DNA of 64,000 nt from Microcebus murinus (GCF_040939455.1 NC_134126.1:3282375-3346374), one strand, 5' to 3'. Counted from the stretch's first letter, positions 33,845 to 46,702 are shown. Program-made: numbers and translations. The notes: generated from the sequence alone by a model not told the origin.

Positions 33845-36749
33845 GGCTATATTTTTAAATATTTGGATTTTTTTGTATCTATATGTGCTTGGCAAACAAC
33901 ACTGTTCTATTCCCATGTAGTGCCTGTATTCCCTTAGGAGTTATTAGATTCCCTAATTTTTACCTTGCAATCTCTAGACACTTTCTAATAATAAAACTGA
34001 AGTAATATACATTTAGGATGTCACAGAATCAGTTTTGGTTCTTTTATGTCTCTACTTATGAGTGATTTGGTTAAAATGACTAACTATAAAATGCTTGTTT
34101 TGAAGGAAGATAAAGGCATTCCCCTTGCAACTAGCACTTATCTTGCCTTATTTAACTTCTCATACTTTCAGTCTTCAAAACTTAGAATCGTAATCGCTTT
34201 TGTGGAAACTCTCCCTTATCTAATCAGTGTAGTATATATGAATTTGCCCTGTGACTCTGAAAACCATTGAATTGTACACTTTAATCGGGCAAATTGTGTG
34301 CTATGTGAATTAAATCTTATGCTGTTTGAAAAGTAACACATTAAAAATAATTTCTATTTCCTGGTGATGTTAATGTGGATGTATTAAATTTCCTTACACC
34401 TCAATTGGCTATTGCCCAATATTTCATAACAAAACCAAAACAAAACTCTATAACCTATAAAAATCCACAATCATTTATCTTGCTCACACATCTCTTGTTT
34501 GGCTTGTGCTTTGGTGATACAAATTATTCTCGGCGTTGACTCACGTCTACTCCTTATGGCTTTCATTCTTCTTGAAGAAGCGGTCTACCCAGCTTTTTCA
34601 TCCTCATAGCAAGAGCAGAAACACAAAAAGGAAAGCTCGCCTGGCAAACGCCTGCGCTGCCCGCTAATAGCCCAGTGGGGGCGCGAGGCAGGAGCAGGGC
34701 CAGTGGAGGGCGGAAGTCAGTCCAGTCTCTGCTGGAGGGCACTCCGAGGGCACGCGGCCGGCCGGGACCGGGCATGCAAAGATCTGAAGAATTAGGGCAG
34801 TAATATGACCAAGATTACTGAACAACTCACTGCCATTAATCAATTAATCTCTCTCTCTTTCTCTCTCTCTCACTCTCCCTCTCTCTCTCCCTCTCTTCCT
34901 CTCTCTGCCTTACACACATGTTATGTAAATAGTAAGCTTTAAAGATTTTAAAATATTTAAATGATTGAAAGAGAGACTGGGCCTCTCATGTGGTCCCATA
35001 TGTTCTTCAGTATCTGTAATAAACACTGCAGTTTGCACAGCTGTCAGCAGACAGGAGTCAAAAGACTCAGTTGCCACAGACCTCTGGATTGTTTTCATTT
35101 TTTGTGCCAATCAGTTACTTATTTATTATCAAAAGGACAAATTATCTCTCTCCCTTTTTATGTAAAGTTTGTGAGGGCTGTGAATCTCAGCTGTGTTTTC
35201 TTTTCTTTCTCCCAATTAACAAAATATATTTCCTTTATGACTGTACAGGAGATTTTTATATCGATAAATAATATTTATCAAAAAGTATATTCTGTAAAAA
35301 TCTATTAATAAATTAAATCCTTAGGCTTTTATAAATGCTAATTCAATATTTTATATATAAACATACTGCCTTGCAAAACTTTAAGATAATTCCAACATTA
35401 AAATATGAATTTAACTACTTTTAACTACCTAGTATTTAAATAAAAATTTTACATATTATATTTATGTTATATTTAAAATTTATTAAGTATTATATTAGTT
35501 TCTACTTAAACCCATTGAATCTAGTAATTTATTAAAATTGCTGTATAAAAAAGAAGATTGTTATCTGCTAGATATAAATTTATGAACTGCATTCTTAATA
35601 CCTTATCAAGTATTGCTGGGTAGCTTAATTTTATTACTACAAATAAATAATATTTTATTATAAGCTTAAGATTGAAAAAAGTATGATTTCACATTGTAGC
35701 CAAAGTCACTGTTCACAGGAATAGCTTACTGTTATGCCATTTCCATCCCTTGTCAAAAGAGGTTCTTGTCATTGCAATGTGATATTTTAAATGCCACTGC
35801 TAGAGGAAAATCATATTTAAACCACACTGACCTCTTAGGTGTTATGTTCTTTGGTCCCCTGATCATTTTGCTGTTTCTTGGTTTGCAAAAACTCTTTTTA
35901 TTATGAGAAGTAAAAAAAAAAATCCCCCAATCAAAACGTCCTTATATGTGACATGAATTAGAAAAAGTATGTTCATGTTTTTAGGTGATACATAGCACCT
36001 AATGCTGGCACATAAATACAGAAACACACACACAATAGTTATATGCACTATATCAATGTTTCTGTTTTTATGTTTAATATATATATCATAATTAATATGA
36101 TACAGAATTTTACCCAAATGGATAAACAAAAACTATGTACCATGGGCAAATTGTAATGCAGATACAAATATTTTGAAGAGTCTTTTATATGCTTTATATG
36201 CATTTGTAATACAAGTCATATGTAATGTATCTAAATTATAAAATGTGGAAATTCTATTATAAATGCACAAGTCGCATTTTAAATACATCTAGAACTGTTA
36301 TTTTGGGCCTGGACATTTTAAAATGTCTAGTTGTTTCCATTGTAAACCAAATATGATTTTTCTTATCTTTAAATATCTAGCTTTATGTTCATCTTCTAGA
36401 TCCAAATTCACATAATCTAGATGAATTTCTTCTCCTTGTTCTCTCTGTGATTTGTTCGTTTATACTTTTGAATATTTCAAATTATATTATTTTGCCTTTT
36501 AGAACATGATTGTCAGTTTACATGTTCATATTCTTTCAATACATAATACAGTGCCTTATAGAAAATACTGGTAGATAGTGTGTTGATTTTTCTGTGCATT
36601 TCTAAAACAAGGATAATTAGAATATTAACTTAATAAGGACATATTTTACATAGGAGGGAAAATAAACAGAAATATGTCATTGAATATCATCAACTACATT
36701 TTACTTTAAATAATTACTGTCTTTCATATGACATTGAAGTAATTTTTAG
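33845..36749. other. Unassigned AT-rich stretch with a GC island and a CT tract
   Basis: GC-rich at about 34640-34780, with one CTCF-like match (CCAGTGGGGGCGC, 34672-34684). A CT-rich microsatellite lies at 34849-34908. No exon can be supported around the GC island. Confidence 0.4.
34849..34908. repeat. CT-rich microsatellite
   Basis: Imperfect (CT)n with TTT, AC and CCC interruptions. Confidence 0.9.
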
Positions 36750-36960
36750 TAACATTAATTTCTATCATGAATTGAGCATCTACAGTGTATTATCTATATT
36801 ATATTAATTTTATAGCATGCTAATACTCTGTCCAGGAGGCATCAATATCTCCATTTTACTAATAAATAGAAGTTGTCTCACAAATTTATGGCAATTGACT
36901 AAAAGCACAAACTACCAGTGACAGAGCTGAGGTTTGCTAGCATGGCTGTCAGAAGCTAAG
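36750..36960 (-). repeat. MIR SINE, antisense
   Basis: 'atatctccattttactaataaatagaag' near 36846 and 'cagtgacagagctgaggtttg' near 36916 are the reverse-complement MIR landmarks. Confidence 0.6.
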
Positions 36961-37029
36961 GTCAGGTACTTTCATGGAATAAGCTATGGTGCTCTTTAGA
37001 ATGGTATGTTCAGGAAAAGATCATGTCTT

Positions 37030-37032
<3 letters not shown>

Positions 37033-37116
<84 letters not shown>
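37033..37116. repeat. (CA)n(TA)n compound microsatellite
   Basis: Pure CA from 37033 to 37064, then pure TA to 37116. The TA part can fold on itself. Confidence 0.97.
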
Positions 37117-37119
<3 letters not shown>

Positions 37120-39384
37120 GAACAATAGGAACTTTCTATTGCAAATACAAAATCCTTTTTTATTTGTCCAAAACAGATATTCTCTGTTTCAGTACCAGTC
37201 TTTACCACTGCTTATGCAATTTATAACAGAACGGATTAAGACAGGTAAGCCATAGAAATCAGGGATATATTCTTCTCTGACACTTGTAAACGGGTAGAAG
37301 CTACACAAACTCACTCATCATAAAGTTGGAATGAAAAGAATGCTGTTTCTAACTTATTTCACTGGGACATTTAAGAATTTTAAAAGTATCTCTTAAGTAT
37401 GTTTATGAAAATAGATGAAATGTGTTATTAAATGTAAAGTGTTCTGGAAAATGAGTTTGTATGATCCTCAAACTCCATCAGCTAAAATAGTTCTCTTCAT
37501 TGTCGCATGGAAGGAGAAGGCTTACAATTGAGAGACACAGGTTTGAACTAACATGATTTGAAGTTTATAGTCATCACATTTTAGAAGACACTTTAGCTAA
37601 TGATAAATTTCCATTAAAGATATTTACTGTTTATGAGCTCCACCATAATGTTATTTATTTTAAGATGAGCACCTTTGTTCTTCAATCTTCATTAACTGAC
37701 TACTAAGGCTTGCTCTTTTTAAAGAAGTTCTTGGCTAAAATATGTCCTCATTTGTACTTTCTTCTGATTTATCACTTATAGCTACCATTCATTCTAATCC
37801 TAATTTCAGCTGGCAGTTGATCTCATAGTGTTGACTTGTAGTCAAGTGCCAATAAACAAAAAAATTAACCCATATGTAAAAAGTTAATATTTTTTCCTTT
37901 TTTTATGGAAAATAATTTTTTTTGTAAGAAAGTATTAAGAAGAAAATTTTAGATTATAACCTTCCGAGTGATTTCTTCATAAATCTTCCTACTCACATAC
38001 TCAAGCAAGATAAAGAAAATTCTGGGGAGAAGTTAATAATAATCTACTTACTATTTAGATTACCTTATACAGTACTGGCGAGAAGCCAAAGGTTATGTAT
38101 GATAGTTGCTAAGGATAAATTGATGAAGATATGGATAATACAAAGAAGTTTGCTTAGATGTAGGTTAATAACAGGACACTTGAATTTTGCTCTTCTCTGA
38201 GAAAAGCGCTGAACAATCAAGAAATTTTTAACATTCCCAAGATAACTCACCTTATATTGTGATTATAAAATAAAATGGGCATTACAAAGTCTTTAGAAAT
38301 AATTTTCATCCTGGGACTGTCTATAAATCCCTTTAAATGTGAGTGACAGTTTATCATCAATATATTTAGGAATTCATTTGATCATAAGGTATTAATCATA
38401 AAGATGTAATTAGATTGAGTTGAGTGTGCTTTGTGCTCCTGCTTTTTTATATACAGATATTATAATAATGCATTAATAATAGATTATAAAATCCAATATT
38501 TTTAGAAAAATCAATCAACTAAGTTATTGAATTAAAATGCTCAAGGCAATATATTAAATCTGGATGGATACCTGCATGAATTGCATATTGAAAAGCTATC
38601 ATTTCAGTTAGAAAACACGTTTAAAAATATGACTTCAAAGGAAATTAATGACTACATTGAGGCATAAGGTAAATCTAGGAGAGAGAATGAAATCAAGAAG
38701 CCTTATCTGAAAGAATTTGGTGACTTGATATGGGATGAGAAAGTTGATGGGGGACAAACTACTAAAGACTACTCAAAATTGCAGAATCCTCAATCAACTA
38801 ATCTTAGTGATTTATTATGTTTTGAGGCCATTTTCTAGTCATTACAGCACCGTATTTTAGTGATATTTGTGACAAAGTTCAGAGTCAGGAATGAAATTAG
38901 ATTTCTCAGCTCAAAAATTCAATTTGCACCACTTTTTAAAGGCTAGAGAGGTAAGCTCAGGTCTACAAATGCAACTGAATTTGACATATTTTGCAAATAG
39001 AAGTCATTAAAAATTTTAAATATATGTATATTTTTACCATAGTTCAAAAATCCTTGTTTTTGAAGTGAATTTATTTAGATGCATTTAAAATAATTGAAAT
39101 GTGTTTTTAAAATTGTTTTCATGTTTGACTAGAATTGTATTGGAAATAGGTTTATGCACATTTCCTAGATTCACCTATTGAATCTGATCATAGGAATGAG
39201 GTATAACACATTTTAGAAAATAATTGATTAGCATTCAGTTATTACTAATCCCAGCAATATGCTAAAAGCATCAAAAGCATTATAGCAAAAGCTTACACAT
39301 AGGGATCTATTATATGTGTTCTATTTTTTTCAATGCCTTCATAACTTATTGATTTTGAAATGTGGCATCATTCTACTGTACTGA
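37117..39384. other. Unassigned AT-rich stretch
   Basis: No supported feature. Confidence 0.4.
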
Positions 39385-39550
39385 GAGGCAGTATAACACA
39401 GCAAATGGCACTATAAAACATTGATCATAAAGATGCACTCCGAAGTCTAATTGGCCTTCAGCAAGTTGCTTAACTCTTTTATGCCTTAAGGGAAAAAAGA
39501 CTACTACCTTCATAAAGTTGGGATTGTAGTAGATTATCAACAAATGTTCG
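39385..39550 (+). repeat. MIR SINE
   Basis: 'agaggcagtataacacagcaaatgg', then 'cagcaagttgcttaactctttt', then 'ttgggattgtagtagatta' follow the MIR sense order. Confidence 0.6.
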
Positions 39551-40169
39551 CTACTTTTACTTCTAAAGAAAAATATTTGCTCCATGTATGTTTGCACGTG
39601 CATGTTATAGATTTAAACAAATATATTCAATGTATGCACTTTTCAGTTATTGATCATCAATTAAAAATGCACTATTCATATGTTTTTTCTTTGCCCAAAA
39701 CAGCTATACTTGCTTCTGGTTTGTTTAATTATTTTAACCTTTGGTCAGTTTGGCAAGCCTCCTTTCAGATCTTTTTAAAAGGACCCAAGAGTTTGTTATT
39801 TCACATAAGGAAGTTTATTTATTCAGTACTCTGTGTGGGAAGGAAGAGCAGAGTGCAAGTTAAGTTTAAGTTGAAAAGCATACATATAAATATATTTCAG
39901 TCACCTGCCTACTAGCATGCTGAATCAGAAAAATTTTCATGGAAATATTGAATATTTAATACAAAGTAGGTTGCATATTAGTTATTTCCAAAAGAACAAG
40001 GAAAGGTCAGACAGATCAGCCTAGCCCACCTTTGTACTGTTGACTTGAAAGAAAAATGTTACATGGGCAAGGACTCTATGTTTTATTCTAATTTGTCCCT
40101 CAACCAAAGTGCAAAATACATTGGGGTTACTGTTATACTCTAGACGAATTTATGTGTTTTCAGGAAAGC
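39551..40169. other. Unassigned stretch
   Basis: A 123-codon open frame at 39544-39915 (+) has no recognisable domain and no exon evidence. I take it as chance. Confidence 0.4.
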
Positions 40170-40375
40170 CTTTTGCCTACCTAGCTAATGTCTATGTGTC
40201 CTTCAACTCAGCTCAAGCGTCAACATCCCTTGGCAACCCTTAATCATCTGTGACTCTCCTAACTGCTCTGATGTGACTCTCCTAACTGCTCTGATGTGAC
40301 TCTCCTAACTGCTCTGATGTGACTCTCCTAACTGCTCTGACCCCCTCTGGGGTCCCACAACACTCTAGGCATGCT
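40170..40375 (+). repeat. Probable L2 LINE fragment
   Basis: 'caactcagctcaagcgtcaacatcc' (40204) is the L2 3' landmark. The tandem array at 40249-40340 lies inside. Confidence 0.4.
40249..40340. repeat. 23-bp tandem repeat, four perfect copies
   Basis: TGTGACTCTCCTAACTGCTCTGA is repeated four times without a single mismatch. Confidence 0.97.
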
Positions 40376-40476
40376 CAGAAAAAGCATTTGTCATATGAAA
40401 AATGATCACTGAGAATTCTTTTTTTTTCCTCCCATTTTTCACATAATACAAAAATTATTTAAAAGTTCTAATACAG

Positions 40477-40784
40477 TTTTTTAAATTTCAGAATATTATG
40501 GGGAACAAATGCTTTGGTTACATACATTGCCTTTGCACAGCCTGGGTCAGAGCCAGAAGCCTGCCCAACCCCCAACAGCACATGGCATCCCTTAGGCGAA
40601 TGTGCCCATCCCCTCCCCCCTGCCCCCCACCCCCGTTCACGTCACTTCCGTATGTGCACATAAGTGTTGATCAATTCGTAGCAATTTAATGATGAGTACA
40701 TATGGTACTTGTTTTTCCTTTCTTGTAATAGTTTGCTTAGAAGAATGGGCTTTAGCTCCATCTAGCATAATACAAGAGGTAGAT
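40477..40784 (-). mobile_element. Lineage L1 3' end, antisense
   Basis: T-run, then 'ttcagaatattatggggaac', a C-rich polypyrimidine tract (40609-40636) and 'gtgcacataagtgttgatcaa', all shared with the L1 ends at 52929 and 61975. It is truncated within the end of ORF2. TTTAAAAGT at 40458-40466 and 40785-40793 may be the target duplication, with ten extra bases before the T-run. Confidence 0.8.
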
Positions 40785-40793
40785 TTTAAAAGT

Positions 40794-41830
40794 ACAAAAG
40801 AACATATAGTCAGAAGCCCTTCTTATCTTTGACCTGCAGCCCTGAGTTGCCTTTCTCAGATGTAGACACTGTTCCCAATTTTGAGTATCTATTTATAGAT
40901 GTTTTATAAGAATGTACATTCATAGATGTAAGAAAATATATACATAGAATACATCTACATATTATAAATTATATGTACATATATAAGAATACATAAACTT
41001 GTTTTATGCAAATTATATATTTTTCTATACACCTTTTAGATCAGTACTTTACTTTTTTTTTAACCTAATGATATATTTTGGTAATCATTCCAACTCAAAA
41101 CATAAAGAGTTTCCTTATTGTTTTTAACAGCTGCACGTGTTTCATTGTGAATTTTGGATAATCATAATGTATTGAACCAGTCCCCTATTGCTAGATAAGT
41201 AAGTTGTTTTCAATCTGTTTTTACTATGAATAATATTGCCATGAAAATATTATAGTAATATCACTTCAAATATGTTTAAATACATCTTTAAGATTAAATT
41301 CCTAGAAGTAGAATTGCAGTTAACAGTATTCATTTTAAATTTTTGTAAATATTGCTAAGTTCTACCAATTTATATTCTTACCTATATAAGAAGACTACTT
41401 GTTTCTTTATATCTCTCTCAATATAGCAAGTTAAATGCTTTTCATATTTCCAATATTTTGTAGAAAGGTCACATCTCTTTAAAGGTTTAATTTACATTTC
41501 TTTTATTATCAGTAAGCTTAGCATTTTCCATGAGTTTGGATCGCTAATATTTCCTTATTGATAAATTGTCTATTCATATCCTTTGCCCACTTATCTAGGG
41601 CATTCTTGGATTTTTTATCTTGCTCATTTGTAGGAGCTTTGCTTACTTTATTATTGCAGCTAGGCCTTTGCCTTTTGAGCTGCGAACATTTTTGTCTTTC
41701 TAGTTTATCATGTCTATTAATATTATTTTTACTTCTTTCCTTGTAGAATCCTTTTACTGTAATCAAATCCATCGTATCTCTTTTAATGGATTTTAGGTTT
41801 TATAACGAACTTTAAAAGTCCCTTTTCCCT
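40794..41830 (-). repeat. Old L1 (L1M type) 3' region, antisense
   Basis: Antisense landmarks are: 'ttcattgtgaattttggataatc' (41141), 'attcctagaagtagaattgcag' (41298), 'tatcctttgcccacttatct' (41577), and a T-rich ORF2 part to 41830. Frames are destroyed. It ends where the GC-rich minisatellite region begins. Confidence 0.6.
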
Positions 41831-41892
41831 ACAAGATTGTTAAATAAATTTCTCCCACGTACTGAAGACCTGGCAGTGCACGCGTGGGAACC

Positions 41893-43118
41893 GTGCGGAG
41901 CAGCAGGTGCCGGCGCGGGAGCGGAGAGCGCGGGAACGGGAAGGGTGCGGAGCAGCAGGTGCGGGCGCGGGAGCAGAGAGCGGGGGAACGGGAAGGGTGC
42001 AGAGCAGCAGGTGCGGGCGCGGGAGCAGAGAGCGGGGGAACGGGAAGGGTGCAGAGCAGCAGGTGCCGGCGCGGGAGCAGAGAGCGCGGGAACGGGAAGG
42101 GTGCAGAGCAGCAGGTGCTGGCGCGGGAGCAGAGAGCGCGGGAACGGGAAGGGTGCAGAGCAGCAGGTGCTGGCGCGGGAGCAGAGAGCGCGGGAACGGG
42201 AAGGGTGCAGAGCAGCAGGTGCCGGCGCGGGCGCGGAGAGCGCGGGAACGGGAACGGTGCGGAGCAGCAGGTGCCGGCGCGGGAGCGGAGAGCGCGGGAA
42301 CGGGAACCATGCAGAGCAGCAGGTGCCGGCGCGGGAGCGGAGAGCGCGGGAACGGGAACGGTGCAGAGCAGCAGGTGCCGGCGCGGGAGCGGAGAGCGCG
42401 GGAACGGGAACGGTGCGGAGCAGCAGGTGCCGGCGCGGGAGCGGAGAGCGCGGGAACGGGAACGGTGCGGAGCAGCAGGTGCCGGCGCGGGAGCGGAGAG
42501 CGCGGGAACGGGAACGGTGCGGAGCAGCAGGTGCCGGCGCGGGCGCGGAGAGCGCGGGAACGGGAACGGTGCGGAGCAGCAGGTGCCGGCGCGGGAGCGG
42601 AGAGCGCGGGAACGGGAACGGTGCGGAGCAGCAGGTGCGGGCGCGGGAGCAGAGAGCTCGGGAACGGGAACGGTGCGGAGCAGCAGGTGCCGGCGCGGGA
42701 GCAGAGAGCGCGGGAACGGGAAGGGTGCGGAGCAGCAGGTGCCGGCGCGGGAGCGGAGAGCGCGGGAACGGGAAGGGTGCGGAGCAGCAGGTGCCGGCGC
42801 GGGAGCAGAGAGCGCGGGAACGGGAAGGGTGCGGAGCAGCAGGTGCCGGCGCGGGCGCGGAGAGCGCGGGAACGGGAACGGTGCAGAGCAGCAGGTGCCG
42901 GCGCGGGAGCAGAGAGCGGGGGAACGGGAAGGGTGCAGAGCAGCAGGTGCCGGCGCGGGAGCAGAGAGCGGGGGAACGGGAAGGGTGCGGAGCAGCAGGT
43001 GCCGGCGCGGGAGCGGAGAGCGCGGGAACGGGAAGGGTGCAGAGCAGCAGGTGCCGGCGCGGGAGCAGAGAGCGCGGGAACGGGAACGGTGCGGAGCAGC
43101 AGGTGCCGGCGCGGGCGC
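41893..43118. repeat. 52-bp GC-rich minisatellite, 23 full units plus a partial
   Basis: The unit starts GTGCGGAGCAGCAGGTGCCG and continues GCGCGGGAGCGGAGAGCGCG, then GGAACGGGAACG. Starts fall every 52 bp from 41893 to 43089 with no indel. Variation is limited to about six positions. The unit has no stop codon in any phase, and 52 is not a multiple of three, so frames of 422, 444 and 475 codons stay open on the + strand and 452 on the - strand. Their peptides are pure repeats of Gly/Arg/Ala or Pro/Ala/Ser. There is no gene evidence. Each unit carries several CpGs. Confidence 0.97.
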
Positions 43119-44040
43119 TGCGGGCTCAGCGGACGGGCGGCATGGGGCCGCGCCCCCTCTCCCGGGCAGTTCTAACCGGCCACACACATTCCCAGTACTT
43201 CGGTCATTCCTGCCTTAAAATGGTTGGCTGCATTCCACATGGCAAATGCATACACCTTCTCTGAGGACAGGACTGTTAAGAACATTCTCTTATCAGCCCA
43301 AACTCTGACCCAAACTGCCCATCTGAGAGGTGACATCTGCGAGCGAAAGCGCTGCCCGGCCCGCGGCACGCCTCGGGAAGCGCCGCTGCCCGGCCCGCGT
43401 GGAGGAAGGGCCCTCCGCTCTCCCGTATGAGCGGCTCTTTGCAAAGTCCAAAGTATGGCCTTAATTTCTCTGAAAAGTTCCCACTCTGGCAGCCACCTAG
43501 TAGGAGGTCACTAAAGTAACCTCTAGTAATAGTCACAATATAAGTGATGAGATTACTGCATTTGTTCTTCTCAAGTTAAAATGTTTATTAGAACTTAATG
43601 TTAAGAAAGAAAAATAAACCAAAGTAAATAAATCCTGTAATTTAAATTGAATGTTTTAACCTTTTCCTTTTTTTCATTATATCTCTTTTACTTGTTTTTT
43701 CTGCTACACCCACTCGCAGATTCATTAACAACTGTTCTGGTTAAAACTGCATTGATTAAAAATGTTTTAGCAAAAGCTTCAATGCATCATGTACAAACTA
43801 TTCATATTAAATGTTAACCTTTAAAAATATGACTTTTCAATGCACAATTTTTTCATTGTTCTATTCCTCAAATCTTATATTTTATATGGTCTGTAATCAG
43901 AAAATAGTCTAATTCTGATTATATAATCAAAGATCAAATTGTGAGAAGAAAACTAAAGAATACTCAAAATACAAAATGTATTTTGTGTGAAGCATATTCA
44001 GTCAACTAGCATTGAGTTTCCACCAAATATGTATTTCTTA
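43119..44040. other. Flank of the minisatellite, GC-rich to 43430, then unassigned
   Basis: A second small duplication is present: CGCTGCCCGGCCCGCG occurs near 43349 and again near 43382. No exon, LTR or known repeat was identified. From 43440 on it is ordinary AT-rich text. Confidence 0.4.
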
Positions 44041-45520
44041 CCATTTCCCTATTTTTTCACTGAGATATATATGTACATGAATTGTTGAGATTTCAAGTGT
44101 GTCATTCTATGAGTTTGACAAATGTATGTGCTCTGCACACACTCAGGAAACAAAGACCCCCATCCATCAGGATGTAGAACGGCTCCATCTCCCCGGAATG
44201 TTTTCTCTTGCCCCTTTCGAGTTGCTCCTCACTCCTCATAAGCAAATATCCCTTTCTTGTCATGATTCTTTTTTTTTTTCTTGTTTCTTTTAAGATTACA
44301 TATATCTTTGTCTCTTAAGAGTTTCGCATAAAAGGCGTAGGCATAGACGTCTTTGTAATTTATCCTACTTGGAGTGTGCTGATTTACTTGAACGTAAAGA
44401 TCAATACTTCCATCTAATCTGGAAAGTTTTTGACCATTGTATCTTCAAATATTTTTCCTTCCTCTTTCCCTCTCCCTTTTCCTTCTTATATTGCAACTAT
44501 GCATAAGTAGGTGTTCTCAGTGGTGTCCTATAGGTCTTCTATAGAGACTTTATTCTTTTCTTTTTTTATTTCCTTCAGATTGGAAAATATTTATTCATGT
44601 CTCTTCATATTTGCTGATTCTTTCTTCTCCCAGCTAAAATCTGCAGCTGAGCCACTCTAGTGAATTTTTAAAAATATTTTAGTTATATTTTATACTCCAG
44701 AATTTTCATTTTTTAAAGAGTATAATTTCTATTACTTTACAGATATCCTCTATTTGGTGAGCTATTATTGTCATATTTTTCTTTAATTCTGTAAACATGG
44801 CTTCATATAGTTTTTTTTAATTGATATTTGCTGTAAAATTTGTGTGGGTCCTTTTATGTAGAAATGGTATCTGTTGGATTTTTCTTTTCTTTCTATATAG
44901 TTCAAACTTTTTTTGTATCTCAGCATATCTCATAATTTTTTTCATAAAATGACATTTTTGAAATACTTGATATTGGCTCTGGATACTACCTTTTTTCAAG
45001 AGCTATTGTTGCTGCTTTTTGTTTATGTATTTCTTTGTTCAATTATCTGAATGGGGAAATTCTATACGATTTGTCTCTCTGGTGACCTCATATACTGGCA
45101 GTGTGTGGCCTGTGATAGAAATGCATGTTTTGTGTTGCTGTGGTTTTGTGTGTTGTTTTAAGCTTCAGTCTCCAGGGCCAGCATAGCGTAGTGGTCTGCC
45201 AGGAATCAGTCAGAGGCTGCACGTACACATCTTGACCCCGTAAGGCTCTGCTTTTGCTATTCGATCTTTATGTACACTGAACAAATTCAAATTTCAGACA
45301 TTTTTCTAGTCAGCCCCAATTTTTACTTTCTTAATTTTCAAGGCCTTATCACCTCATGCAAGGGTGAGTTGATAGCACAGGTCCTGCCAAGTCTTTCTTG
45401 GGTGTACTTCTCGCCTTGGCCATGAGTGCAGCCTTCCAGATTACTGGAGATGCACACTGCAGCCCGCGGGGACTGTCTTGTTCTCAAGTTCTCTTTAATT
45501 TCTGGTCTATTGCTTGTCTC
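44041..45520 (-). repeat. Old L1 (L1M type), antisense
   Basis: Landmarks are: 'gtagaacggctccatctccccgg' region (44172), 'aatctggaaagtttttgaccattgtatcttcaaatattttt' (44416), and a 'tgctgattctttcttctccc' region (44613). The text continues in the style of the non-coding and ORF1 part of old L1s to about 45230. Boundaries are uncertain. Confidence 0.45.
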
Positions 45521-46702
45521 AAGTCCCAACCACTACCATGATGTAGACTCATTGTGGTGCTAGCCTTCCTTAAATGTTTGTAACGAGACATATATTGTTT
45601 TAGACAAAATATCTGGCTTTTTTATTTTCATTGTTGGTTGGTTGGTTCTCAATCACATCCACATCAGGCTGGCCGATCTGGCCATGAATTTGTGTATTTC
45701 TGGCCCTGAACAACTTCATATATGGAGTTGTTCAGGGTGGGGGTCATTTCAACCCCAGCCCAAAGACTACCACTATTCTTACTAATACTATGGTCTAGCA
45801 GATTTTTCTTGAATAACAATCTCAATTTCTTGTGTACTTTTGGTCAATTTCCAGACTTTTTATTGTTTTCGGTAATGTTGATCTTTTTATCACTGCATAG
45901 GGGAAAGGTTTTGGTCCTTGGTAACTGTGTCCTTGGTAAATTCTGCTTCTGCAAAGATTTCCCTCCCAAGGCCTCCTCATTGTGTCACGTGTATCTTGTA
46001 GGGGCATAAACTGTAAGTGCTGAAAATATACGACTATTCTACCACTGACAAACAGCTTACACTTAAGCAGTTGTATCCTACTTTATTTGAAAATGGAGAA
46101 CTGAAATCGATTGTGTGGCAGAGGCTGTGCATGTGCACGATACATACATTGTGTTAACCAAAGAGCAGTGGCTTTGAGACAGCTGCAAATCTGGAAACTG
46201 ATACTAGGAATTTCCCATTGTGACTCTATGAATACATGGAGACATTTTCTAGCCCTTTTGACAGATATATCACTGTATGTAAGAATGTATCCAACATGAA
46301 TACACTGTTGACTGTGATTCAAATTTGAGTCAATATTCTAATAACCTTCTGATAATGATCAGATATTCAGGCAAACTTGCCTACAAATTTTGAATATGTT
46401 GATCATAAATATTTCTGTTTCCTTTGTAGTTATCTGTATTTATTGTTGATTAATAAATTGGTTTCTGGGTTATCAGTAAATATTTTTTTTTACTTGTTTA
46501 ATATGACTTTGACTCATTTAAGATTTAGTAACAACTGCTAAAAAAAATACCTAAATAGTCTACAATATATAGTTTTTGGTAAACACCCGCTTCATGGACC
46601 CATCCACCCAAGTGTGGTCTATGATTGAAAGATTCTAACAAGGAAATGCATGCATTTATAATGCATATAATCCTGAATGGAAAATGACCGTTTTCTGTCT
46701 AG
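45521..46702. other. Unassigned stretch
   Basis: A 95-codon frame (45722-46009, +) has no recognisable domain. No repeat was identified. Confidence 0.4.

Noticed and set aside
41893..43118. CRISPR-like array
   Set aside because: Units are contiguous with no unique spacers, and the sequence is eukaryotic.
41848..43210. Direct repeat TCCCACGTACTG / TTCCCAGTACTT flanking the minisatellite as an insertion duplication
   Set aside because: Too many mismatches and not adjacent to the array borders.
41829..43264. Very long open frames (422-475 codons +, 452 codons -) with no stops
   Set aside because: They are the minisatellite read in every phase. The unit has no stop and a length not divisible by three, so openness carries no coding information, and the peptides are pure low-complexity repeats.
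44041..44340. Possible tRNA-derived SINE or tRNA gene near 45175-45250
   Set aside because: A 'gcatagcgtagtggtctg' word looks like a SINE head, but no A/B box pair or cloverleaf could be built.
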